Source of the DNA: Pseudomonadota bacterium
GTDB taxonomy: Bacteria > Pseudomonadota > Alphaproteobacteria > Sphingomonadales > Sphingomonadaceae
Assembly: GCA_023424095.1 (NCBI GenBank)
Contig: JAFAEG010000137.1
Location: 1 to 20,896 of the forward strand
DNA: 20,896 nt
Direction of reading: 5' to 3'
Of the stretch, positions 14,371 through 20,896 are shown in pieces. Within the stretch, counting starts at the first letter, position 1. Each line of letters opens with the position of its first letter. A program made the translations under genes and the position numbers. The notes under the pieces were generated by a model. It was not told the DNA's origin. It saw only the letters and a list, made by a program, of their open reading frames with translations, and ran no database searches.

Positions 14371-14379
14371 GGCGCGAAG

Positions 14380-14946
14380 TCAGACTGGCCGCAGTGGGCC
14401 GTGGGTCATGAAGACGAAGGTGCCCCCGGACGGGCCGCGATAGGCACCGGCCGCACCGGCAAGATGGGCGGCCAGCGCCGTGAAGCCCCACGCCTCTCCC
14501 TGCTCGATGTCCATCGTCCGCTGCTGCATCGCTTCGAGCCGCTGCGTCTGCGCGAACTGCCTGACGAGCCGCGCATGTGCCGCCAGCGGCGGCGACACGG
14601 AGGGGTGGTCCCAGCCCCAAAGCCAGCTGCGCCGGGCGGCGACATAGGTGCCGATCACCTGCACATCCGCCTCGACCCGGCCGCCATCGCGGGTGGCGAA
14701 GGCGAGGATGCCACGCTCGAGATCGGCCGACCAATCGCCAATGCCCCAGCGCGCATCGTTCGCCTCATTCTTCGTGCGCAATTCGACATTCGCCTGCGCG
14801 CTGATCTCGTCGAGCTGCGCGTCTGTCAGGCCGGGGGGATAGGATGGCAAAGCCGACGCCTGGGCGAAGGCCGGCCGATTCAACCCGGCGAGCAGCAGGG
14901 CTGCGGCACCCCCCAGGACGAAATGACGGCGATCGGTGCCGATCAG
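14380..14946 (-). CDS. DUF6882-like protein with Tat-like signal peptide, apparent CTG start
   Basis: The mature part has DUF6882-like features: 'RWGIGDWSADLERGILAFAT', 'VIGTYVAARRSWLWGWDHPS' and the C-terminal 'GAAGAYRGPSGGTFVFMTHG'. Function is unknown. A TTG at 14883 would start inside a signal peptide. Continuing upstream, the frame encodes 'IGTDRRHFVLGGAAALLLAG' and then 'LNRPAFAQA', with a twin-Arg, hydrophobic core and AFA cleavage site, so a Tat-type export signal. No ATG, GTG or TTG precedes it nearby; the only well-placed candidate is CTG at 14946, which overlaps the upstream gene's stop as CTGA. That gives 188 aa and a periplasmic product. It lies downstream of ligA and the 116-aa exported protein on the same strand. 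Confidence 0.75.
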   Translation of the reverse strand: MIGTDRRHFVLGGAAALLLAGLNRPAFAQASALPSYPPGLTDAQLDEISAQANVELRTKNEANDARWGIGDWSADLERGILAFATRDGGRVEADVQVIGTYVAARRSWLWGWDHPSVSPPLAAHARLVRQFAQTQRLEAMQQRTMDIEQGEAWGFTALAAHLAGAAGAYRGPSGGTFVFMTHGPLRPV

Positions 14947-15293
14947 CGCGGCACGTCCAGCAGCGGCGAGCGCGGGCCGACATTGCGGTTGATGATCGTC
15001 GCTTCGCGGCAGCCATTTACGTGCCGGTCGACCGCGAGCAGCAATTGCGCGGGCGGTTGCTGGTCGAGGCGGCTGCCGGGAGGAGCCCGCTTCTCGCCGG
15101 CGACCTGCACAGTGAGCGGCAGGCAGCCGGGGCCGGAACCGAGCGCGTTGGGCATCCTGAACGGACTGTCCGTGTCCTGGGCCGACGGAGCGAGCGTCAG
15201 CGGATCGGGGGCGTCGCGCGCTGCGGGCGCGGCGGGCGGAGAGATGGAACCGGCCTGCGTGGCCAGGATGACGCCGAGGATGAGCAGCTTCAT
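14943..15293 (-). CDS. Small exported hypothetical protein (116 aa)
   Basis: No family recognised. The N-terminus 'MKLLILGVILATQAGS' is a short Sec-type signal peptide, followed by a Pro/Ala-rich spacer (~17-45) and a compact C-terminal part ('LPLTVQVAGEKRAPPG', 'QLLLAVDRHVNGCREATII') with two cysteines (57 and 95) able to form a disulfide in the periplasm. ATG 15293 has a GGGAGG ribosome-binding site 6 nt upstream. It begins 49 bp after ligA and its stop overlaps the next gene's CTG, so the two exported proteins are probably translated together. Confidence 0.75.
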   Translation of the reverse strand: MKLLILGVILATQAGSISPPAAPAARDAPDPLTLAPSAQDTDSPFRMPNALGSGPGCLPLTVQVAGEKRAPPGSRLDQQPPAQLLLAVDRHVNGCREATIINRNVGPRSPLLDVPR

Positions 15294-15342
15294 CGCGAAC
15301 CTCCCGAGAAGGCGGAGAGACTAGCAGATCAGCGCGGGAAGG

Positions 15343-17472
15343 TCACGCCTGCGCCGCGGCGACGATCTGCAGCCAGGCGGCTTCGTCTATCACTTCGATG
15401 CCCAGTTCGGCCGCTTTCTTCAGCTTCGAACCCGCGCCGGGGCCGGCGACGACCAGGTCGGTCTTGGCCGAGACCGAACCAGCCGCCTTCGCGCCCAACG
15501 CTTCGGCCTGCGCCTTCGCTTCGTCGCGGGAAATGGCCTCGAGGCTGCCGGTGAAGACGATGGTCTTGCCGGTGACCGGGGATTGCAGGGTTTCGACGAT
15601 GTAATCCGGCGGCGACACCTCGGCGAGGAGATCGTCCCAGACGGTCCGGTTGTGCGGCTCGTGGAAGAAATCGGCGAGCGCGTGGCCGACGGCGGCGCCG
15701 ATCTGGTCGACGCCGATATGTTCGGCGATCGCCTTGTTCAGGCGGTTGCGGAATTTGGCGGGCTCCTCGCCCAGCACCGGGGCGGCGGCGGCGCGTAGGG
15801 CGATCAGTTCGTCGGCCAGCGCCTTGACCGCGCCGAGCGTGGTGAGGCGCTTCAGCAGATCGCGGGCGGTGACGATGCCGATGTGGCGGATGCCGAGGCC
15901 GAACAGCAAGCGGGCGGCGTCGGGCGCGCGCTTCGCCTCGATCGCGGCGAGCATATTGTCGACCGAAATCTCCTTCCAGCCGGGGCGGGCGACAAGTTCC
16001 TCGCGATGCGCCTTCAGCCGGAAGATGTCGGCGGGCTCGCGGATCCAGCCGAGATCGAGAAATTCCTGGATGCTCTTTTCGCCCAGGCCTTCGATGTCGA
16101 GCGCGCCGCGGCTGACGAAATGGCGCAGCCGCTCGAAACGCTGGGCCGGGCAGATCAGGCCGCCGGTGCAGCGGATATCGACCTCGCCCTCCTCGGCGAC
16201 CGCTTCGGAACCGCATTCGGGGCAGGTGGCGGGGTAGAGATAAGGCGCGAGCTGCGCGTGGGCGGCGGGGGGCGTGACGACTTCGACGATCTGCGGGATG
16301 ACGTCGCCGGCGCGCTGCAGGCGGACACGGTCGCCGACGCGCGCATCCAGCCGGGCGATTTCGTGGGCATTGTGCAGGGTGGCGTTGGTGACGGTGACGC
16401 CGCCGACGCCGACCGGCTTCAGCCGCGCGACGGGGGTCAGCTTGCCGGTGCGGCCGACCTGGATGTCGATCGCGAGCAATTCGGTTTCGGCCTGCTCGGC
16501 CGGGAATTTGTGCGCCAAGGCCCAGCGCGGCGCCTTGCCGATCGCGCCCAGCCGCCGCTGCCAGTCCAGCCGGTCGACCTTGTAGACGACGCCGTCGATA
16601 TCGAACGGCAGATCGGCGCGCTTCGCCTCTATGCCACGATAATGGGCGAGCGCGGCGTCGGTGGTCGCGGCGCGGATCAGATCGTCCGCGATGGGCACGC
16701 CCCAGGCGGCGATCGACTGCATGACGTCATATTGCGTCTCCGCCGGCAGCGTCGACGCCTCGCCCCAGCCATGGGCGTAGAAGCGCAAGGGGCGCGAGGC
16801 GGTGACCGCCGCATCCTTCTGGCGCAGCGAGCCGGCGGCGGCGTTGCGGGGATTGGCGAACTGGCGCGCCTTGTCGGGGTCTTCGGCCTCGGCGAGCAGA
16901 CGGGCGTTGAGCTCGCCGAAATCGGCCTTCGACATATAGACCTCGCCGCGGATCTCGAAGATTGCGGGCGCGTCGCCATGCAGGCGTTGGGGGATGTCGG
17001 CGATGGTGGCGACGTTGGCGGTGACATCCTCGCCGGTCGTGCCGTCGCCGCGGGTGGCGGCGAGCACGAGCGCACCATTCTCGTAGCGCAGCGCGCAGGA
17101 CAGGCCGTCGATCTTCGGCTCGGCGGTAAGCGCGATTTCGGCGTCGGCGGGCAGTTTCAGATAGCGGCGGACGCGCTCGACGAAATCGGTGACGTCCTCG
17201 TCGGCGAAGCCATTGTCGAGGCTGAGCATCGGCAATTTGTGCGCGACCTTCGACAGATGCGCCGCCGGCGCCGCGCCGACGACCTTGGACGGGGAATCGG
17301 CGCGGACCAAATGCGGAAATTGCTTCTCCAGCGCGGCATTGCTGCGGACCAGCGCGTCATAATCCGCGTCGGAAAGCTCCGGCGCGTCGTCGGTGTGGTA
17401 GAGGCGATTGTGGCGCGCGATCTCGGCGGCGAGGCGTTCGAGTTCGGCGGCGGCTTCGGCTTCGGTCGTCAT
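15343..17472 (-). CDS. ligA: NAD-dependent DNA ligase
   Basis: LigA seals nicks during replication and repair using NAD+. The 709-aa product is full length. Order: N-terminal Ia domain (~1-70, 'HNRLYHTDDAPELSDADYDA'), adenylation domain with catalytic Lys120 in 'AEPKIDGLSCALRYENG' and 'GEVYM', 'DIDGVVYKVD' motifs, OB fold (~330-405), four-Cys zinc finger (Cys417, 420, 435, 441), helix-hairpin-helix repeats (~450-600) and a C-terminal BRCT domain (~632-709, 'GKTIVFTGSLEAISRDEA'). ATG 17472 ('MTTEAEAAAELERLAAEI') is preferred; the upstream extension to 17580 is the palindromic repeat translated. The same-strand P450 gene is separated by this repeat, so a ligA promoter must lie in or beyond it. 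Confidence 0.98.
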   Translation of the reverse strand: MTTEAEAAAELERLAAEIARHNRLYHTDDAPELSDADYDALVRSNAALEKQFPHLVRADSPSKVVGAAPAAHLSKVAHKLPMLSLDNGFADEDVTDFVERVRRYLKLPADAEIALTAEPKIDGLSCALRYENGALVLAATRGDGTTGEDVTANVATIADIPQRLHGDAPAIFEIRGEVYMSKADFGELNARLLAEAEDPDKARQFANPRNAAAGSLRQKDAAVTASRPLRFYAHGWGEASTLPAETQYDVMQSIAAWGVPIADDLIRAATTDAALAHYRGIEAKRADLPFDIDGVVYKVDRLDWQRRLGAIGKAPRWALAHKFPAEQAETELLAIDIQVGRTGKLTPVARLKPVGVGGVTVTNATLHNAHEIARLDARVGDRVRLQRAGDVIPQIVEVVTPPAAHAQLAPYLYPATCPECGSEAVAEEGEVDIRCTGGLICPAQRFERLRHFVSRGALDIEGLGEKSIQEFLDLGWIREPADIFRLKAHREELVARPGWKEISVDNMLAAIEAKRAPDAARLLFGLGIRHIGIVTARDLLKRLTTLGAVKALADELIALRAAAAPVLGEEPAKFRNRLNKAIAEHIGVDQIGAAVGHALADFFHEPHNRTVWDDLLAEVSPPDYIVETLQSPVTGKTIVFTGSLEAISRDEAKAQAEALGAKAAGSVSAKTDLVVAGPGAGSKLKKAAELGIEVIDEAAWLQIVAAAQA

Positions 17473-17493
17473 TGCAACGGTCCATAACCCCGC

Positions 17494-17606
17494 CCGCTCA
17501 TGCTGAGTAGGGACTGAGCGAAGTCGAAGGCCCGTATCGAAGCACGCTCGATGGGATCCTTCGATACGCCGCTTCGGCAAGCTCAGCGGCTACTCAGGAT
17601 GAGCGG
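17494..17606. repeat. REPIN-like long imperfect inverted repeat between the P450 gene and ligA
   Basis: Two ~50-bp halves are imperfect reverse complements: the left half starts CCGCTCATGCTGAGTAG (17494-17510), and the right half ends CTACTCAGGATGAGCGG (17590-17606). Both share CTGAGC, CGAAG and CGTATCGAAG blocks interrupted by mismatches. The right half contains its own hairpin (AGCGGC/GCCGCT type). The unit could fold into a long cruciform. It contains the last codons and the stop of the P450 gene and nearly all of the 110-bp spacer before ligA. From memory, related sequences are scattered in sphingomonad genomes. Confidence 0.85.
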
Positions 17607-18962
17607 GGATGGGTGTGGTTGCCGCCTTTCCAGCTTCAGCGGCAAGCCGCCTTCGGGCCGCAAGGTCACGGTTCCGATCGGCCGGACGACGCGGTCGCTG
17701 GCCGGAGAGAAACGCCATTCGGCCAGCCAGTAGGCGAGCACGCTGAGCGCCTCCTTCATCGCGAAGCGCATGCCGACACAGATGCGCGGGCCGGCGCCGA
17801 AGGGGACATATTGGAAGCGATGATAGGCGGCGCGGCGCTCCGGCAGCCAGCGGTCCGGATCGAAGACGTCGGGATCGTCCCACAGATCCTGGTGCCGGTG
17901 GAGCAGCCACGGCCAGATCGAGACGATGTCGCCGGGATCGGTCTGATACTCGCCGAGCTGATCGGTGGCGAGGGTCTGGCGATCGAAGCGCGGCACCGGC
18001 GGATAGAGGCGCATCGATTCCTCCAGCACGCGGCGGAGGATCGGGAGGTTGTCGCTGGGATCGGCGGTGGACAGCACCGCCTGCGCCTCTTGCGCCACCA
18101 TTTCCTGCCAATGGGGCTGCGCGGCGAGGAGGAAGAGCGTCCAGGTGATGGCGTTGGCGGTGGTTTCGTGGCCGGCGAGGTAGAAAGTGGCGGTATTGTC
18201 GACGGCGAGCGCCAGCGCTTCGGCGGAGTCGAACTGGTCACGCAGGGCCCGGATCAGGATGCCGAGGAAATCATCGCCGCCGCCATCAGGGAGGCGGCCG
18301 CGAACGACGTCGGCGAGCGTCTTGCGGAGGTAGGCCTGGCCGCGCTGCCCCCGGCGGATGGCGCTTGTGTAGGGGATGGGCGGCAGGCCGAGCATGGCGG
18401 TGAGCCGCGCCTCGCTCGCGGCGGTCAGCGCCGCCTCGATATGCGCCATCGCGGCCGGGGTGGTCAGGCGCGGATCGCCACCGAACAGGCTGTCCGAGAT
18501 GATCGACATGGTGGTGTGGGTGGCGATCGCGGCGAGATCGTGCGTCTCGCCCGATTGCCAGTCTGCGGCCTTAGCCTGCGCGACGCGGGCGAAGACGGGC
18601 ACGAGGGCATCGACCGCGGCCGGGGCGAAGCTGGCGGCGACGATCTTGCGCTGGTCGCGCCACAATTGGCCGTCGCTGGTGAGCAGACCGCGGCCGATCA
18701 CCGGGTCCAGCAATTTCTTGACGATGTCCGGCTTGGCGTAGTTGGCGGCATTGGTCTGCAGCACCTGCTGGATCACGTCGGGCTTGAGCGGGATGTGGAC
18801 GATCCAGCCGAGCACGTTGCGCTTCATGTGCGGAACCCGGAACGCCTTCTCCGACCAGCCGAACACCGAATTGCGCGCCCGCTCCCCGAACAGCCCGCGC
18901 CAGGCCGGGACAGGGCCGGCGCCGCGCGGCGGATGGGGCGGGATGAAGCGGGCGGTGGCCAT
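17583..18962 (-). CDS. Cytochrome P450
   Basis: A 459-aa haem-thiolate monooxygenase. The I-helix oxygen-binding motif 'AGHETT' (263-268), the K-helix ExxR (Glu315-Arg318 in 'LEESMRLYPPVPRF') and the haem loop 'FGAGPRICVGMRFA' with Cys395 are intact, along with 'FDPDRWLPER' before the haem loop. It should insert oxygen into an organic substrate with electrons from a ferredoxin or flavoprotein partner, not seen here; substrate unknown. No N-terminal membrane anchor, so probably cytosolic. ATG 18962 has a good AAGGAG ribosome-binding site 7 nt upstream. The last residues ('LILSSR') and the stop are encoded by the inverted repeat at 17494-17606, so the native C-terminus was probably altered, beyond the catalytic core. 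Confidence 0.95.
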   Translation of the reverse strand: MATARFIPPHPPRGAGPVPAWRGLFGERARNSVFGWSEKAFRVPHMKRNVLGWIVHIPLKPDVIQQVLQTNAANYAKPDIVKKLLDPVIGRGLLTSDGQLWRDQRKIVAASFAPAAVDALVPVFARVAQAKAADWQSGETHDLAAIATHTTMSIISDSLFGGDPRLTTPAAMAHIEAALTAASEARLTAMLGLPPIPYTSAIRRGQRGQAYLRKTLADVVRGRLPDGGGDDFLGILIRALRDQFDSAEALALAVDNTATFYLAGHETTANAITWTLFLLAAQPHWQEMVAQEAQAVLSTADPSDNLPILRRVLEESMRLYPPVPRFDRQTLATDQLGEYQTDPGDIVSIWPWLLHRHQDLWDDPDVFDPDRWLPERRAAYHRFQYVPFGAGPRICVGMRFAMKEALSVLAYWLAEWRFSPASDRVVRPIGTVTLRPEGGLPLKLERRQPHPSPLILSSR

Positions 18963-19029
18963 CTCCGCACTCCTTAGCGAGTGGCGCGCCTATCGCGAAG
19001 GCAGCGGACAGCTTTCGCTTAGGCCATGG

Positions 19030-19527
19030 CTATCGCGCGACAAGGCGCGCGGCGACATTTTCGGGTCCAGGAGAAAGACCGCTCATGCCAGCACGGATTT
19101 CGTCAGCCGATTCTAGTTCGCAGGTGCCAGCCGGAAGGCCGGGGTTATCGCGACTCGCTAGACGCACCGAGCGTCCTTCGCAAACCGGATAGTAAAAGAG
19201 GAACTCCCGGTCCGACCGGCGCTCCATCAGCAGGTAAAGTACGCTGCCAGGTTCGAAGCCTTCGCTATCGACCCAGGCCACGAAAAGGCGATTCGAATTG
19301 TCGAGCGGAACGAAGCCCAACACCGAATCTTCGTAGACCCGAGTCAGGCCATTCTCTTCGACGCTGGCGCGCACATCGGGGAAATCGCGCTCGCTATCGA
19401 ACAGGCGGTACAAGCCGGGAGGCAGTGGTTGCACGGACTCGGAGGCTGGAAACACCGCCTTGCCTCCCCAACAGCCGGAAAGCGCGAGCATGGCAGCCGC
19501 GACCATCAGTCGCGTGACGACGGTCAT
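19030..19527 (-). CDS. Putative lipoprotein (165 aa)
   Basis: Function not recognised. 'MTVVTRLMVAAAMLALSGCW' is a lipoprotein signal with lipobox L-S-G-C, so Cys19 should be lipidated and the protein held in a membrane facing the periplasm. The mature part is ordered-looking ('LPPGLYRLFDSERDFPDV', 'VLYLLMERRSDREFLFYYPV') with two further cysteines ('VCEGRS', 'GTCELES') that could pair. ATG 19527 is preferred over the longer frame from 19572 because it restores the signal peptide, begins 4 nt after the smc stop and has GGAG 8 nt upstream. Probably co-transcribed with smc. Spacer to the P450 gene is 67 bp. Confidence 0.82.
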   Translation of the reverse strand: MTVVTRLMVAAAMLALSGCWGGKAVFPASESVQPLPPGLYRLFDSERDFPDVRASVEENGLTRVYEDSVLGFVPLDNSNRLFVAWVDSEGFEPGSVLYLLMERRSDREFLFYYPVCEGRSVRLASRDNPGLPAGTCELESADEIRAGMSGLSPGPENVAARLVAR

Positions 19528-19531
19528 TTCT

Positions 19532-20896
19532 TCACTCCGCCGCCAGCAATTGCTCGGCGCCTCCAAGGTCAACGCTGACCAGACGGCTGATGCCCTTCTC
19601 CACCATCGTTACGCCGAACAGGCGGTGCATGCGGCTCATCGTCACGGCGTTGTGCGTGACGATCAAATAGCGCGTGTCGGTTTCCTGCGTCATCCGGTCG
19701 AGCAGGCCGCAGAAGCGCTCGATGTTCGCGTCGTCCAGCGGCGCATCGACTTCGTCGAGGACGCAGATCGGGGCGGGGTTGGTCAGGAAGAGCGCGAAGA
19801 TCAGGGCGACGGCGGTGAGCGCCTGTTCGCCGCCCGACAGCAAGGTGAGCGACTGGAGGCGCTTGCCGGGGGGCTGGGCCATGATCTCGAGGCCTGCTTC
19901 GAGCGGGTCGTCGCTTTCGACCAGAGCGAGGTGCGCCTGGCCGCCTTCGAACAGGGTGGTGAACAGGCTGCGGAAATGGCGGTCGACCTGCTCGAACGCT
20001 TCCAGCAGGCGCGCGCGGCCCTCGCGATTCAGGCTGCCGATCGAGCCGCGCAGGCGGTTGATCGCGGTGCCCAATTCCTCGCGCTCGGCGATGCTGGTCT
20101 CGCGGCCTTCCTCCAGCTCGGCCAGCTCGCGCTCGGCGATGAGGTTCACTGGCCCGAGCCGTTCGCGGTCGAGGGTGAGGCGTTCGAGGCGGGAGGATTC
20201 CTCCTGGCCCAGGCCGGTGCCGTCTTCCTCGAAGCCGATCCGCTGGGGCAGCAAGGGCGGCGGGCATTCGAACTTCTCGCCGGAGATGCGGGCCATCTCG
20301 ATCCGGCGGCTATCCTGATTTTCGGCGCGAGCCTGCGCGCCGGCGCGGGCTTCGCGGGCGGTGGCGAGCGCTTCGGTCAGGCCGCCCATCGCCGCTTCGG
20401 CTTCGCGGACGATCGCTTCGGCGGCGCGCTCGGCCTCGGCCGTGTCGCGGGCGGATTGCTGGGAGGCGCCGATGCCGGCTTCGGCGGTGGCGACCTCGGC
20501 GGCGAGGCGTTCGGGCGCGCCTTCCAGGGCGGCGGCTTCCTCTTCCGCTTCGGCGATTCGGCGGGCGAGTTCCTCGTCGCGCTCGAGGGCGCGGGCGGAG
20601 CGGCCGGTCCAGTCCTGCAATTCGTTCGCGGCGGCGGCGCGGCGGCGGCTGTCGTCGGCCAAGGCGCGGGCATGGGTGGCGGCCTCGGCGCGGATTTCGG
20701 CGAGGGCGCGCTGGCGTTCTTCGGCGATCGTGGATGCGTCGGCGACGGCGGCGCGGGTGGCGGCGGGATCGGGCAGAGCGGCGAGCGCGGCCAAGGCCTC
20801 ATCGTGGCGGGCGGCGGCTTCGGTGCGCTCGCGGGCGGCATGTTCGGCGCGCTCGTCCAGGCCGGAGCGCCGGATGTCGAGCCGTTCCAGCTCGGC
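19532..20896 (-). CDS. smc: Chromosome segregation protein SMC, C-terminal part; start lies outside the window
   Basis: The frame is open to the right edge; 454 C-terminal residues are visible. SMC proteins are ring-shaped ATPases that compact and segregate the chromosome with ScpA/ScpB. The first ~200 visible residues are a Glu/Ala/Arg-rich coiled coil. Next come 'GPVNLIAERELAELEE', a typical SMC junction motif, then the C-terminal ATPase lobe: ABC signature 'LLSGGEQALTAVALIFAL' (~353-370), Walker B 'ICVLDEVDAPLDDANIERF' (~377-395) and the switch 'YLIVTHNAVTMSRMHRLFGV'. The ATP-binding head half, first coiled coil and hinge would lie to the right. Stop TGA at 19532-19534. Confidence 0.95.
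   Translation of the reverse strand, partial: AELERLDIRRSGLDERAEHAARERTEAAARHDEALAALAALPDPAATRAAVADASTIAEERQRALAEIRAEAATHARALADDSRRRAAAANELQDWTGRSARALERDEELARRIAEAEEEAAALEGAPERLAAEVATAEAGIGASQQSARDTAEAERAAEAIVREAEAAMGGLTEALATAREARAGAQARAENQDSRRIEMARISGEKFECPPPLLPQRIGFEEDGTGLGQEESSRLERLTLDRERLGPVNLIAERELAELEEGRETSIAEREELGTAINRLRGSIGSLNREGRARLLEAFEQVDRHFRSLFTTLFEGGQAHLALVESDDPLEAGLEIMAQPPGKRLQSLTLLSGGEQALTAVALIFALFLTNPAPICVLDEVDAPLDDANIERFCGLLDRMTQETDTRYLIVTHNAVTMSRMHRLFGVTMVEKGISRLVSVDLGGAEQLLAAE

Noticed and set aside
15883..17487. 534-codon frame antisense to ligA
   Set aside because: ligA is unmistakable on the other strand; this frame is a composition-driven shadow.
17613..18977. 454-codon frame antisense to the P450 gene
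   Set aside because: Shadow of the P450 gene, whose motifs are complete.
19026..19517. 163-codon frame antisense to the lipoprotein gene
   Set aside because: The minus-strand frame has a lipobox signal peptide and a well-spaced start; this one has no domain-like features.

Overview
The window is about 20.9 kb of GC-rich, densely packed bacterial chromosome, most likely from an alphaproteobacterium of the order Sphingomonadales (Sphingomonas-like). The basis is the high GC content, the sdhCDA type, the paired proline-hydroxylase-like proteins, a chromosomal subclass B3 metallo-beta-lactamase, and two families of short interspersed palindromes that I associate with this group from memory. No tRNA, rRNA, CRISPR array, transposase or phage structural gene was recognised, and no gene-free stretch exceeds 300 bases.

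Left part (1-3822). The 3' portion of a CHAT (caspase-like) protease gene enters from the left edge. It converges, with interlocking stop codons, on a coupled pair of uncharacterised genes (389 and 112 aa). A small, very acidic protein is encoded divergently. A short palindrome with a compensatory base-pair change occurs twice here, and a strong bidirectional terminator-like hairpin closes the region.

Middle-left (3816-9755). An apparent minus-strand operon runs sdhC-sdhD-sdhA, then two tandem paralogous 2-oxoglutarate/Fe(II) prolyl-4-hydroxylase-like genes. sdhB is not in the cluster. Opposite it is a soluble methyl-accepting chemotaxis protein whose globin-like sensor domain seems to lack the haem-binding histidine.

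Middle (9787-11825). A DUF559 endonuclease-like gene sits between inverted copies of one palindromic repeat, like a small mobile cassette. Next come lemA and a divergent DUF3137 membrane-protein gene, a pair often found together.

Middle-right (11857-14370). Three overlapping plus-strand genes form a tight operon: a short-chain dehydrogenase, a subclass B3 metallo-beta-lactamase, and prmA (ribosomal protein L11 methyltransferase).

Right part (14380-20896, minus strand). In transcription order: the 3' part of smc (enters from the right edge), a lipoprotein, a cytochrome P450, a REPIN-like inverted repeat that supplies the end of the P450 reading frame, ligA, a small exported protein, and a DUF6882-type protein. 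That last gene appears to need a CTG start to keep its Tat-like signal peptide. Several starts were moved from the longest open frame because overlaps, ribosome-binding sites or homologous N-termini point elsewhere.
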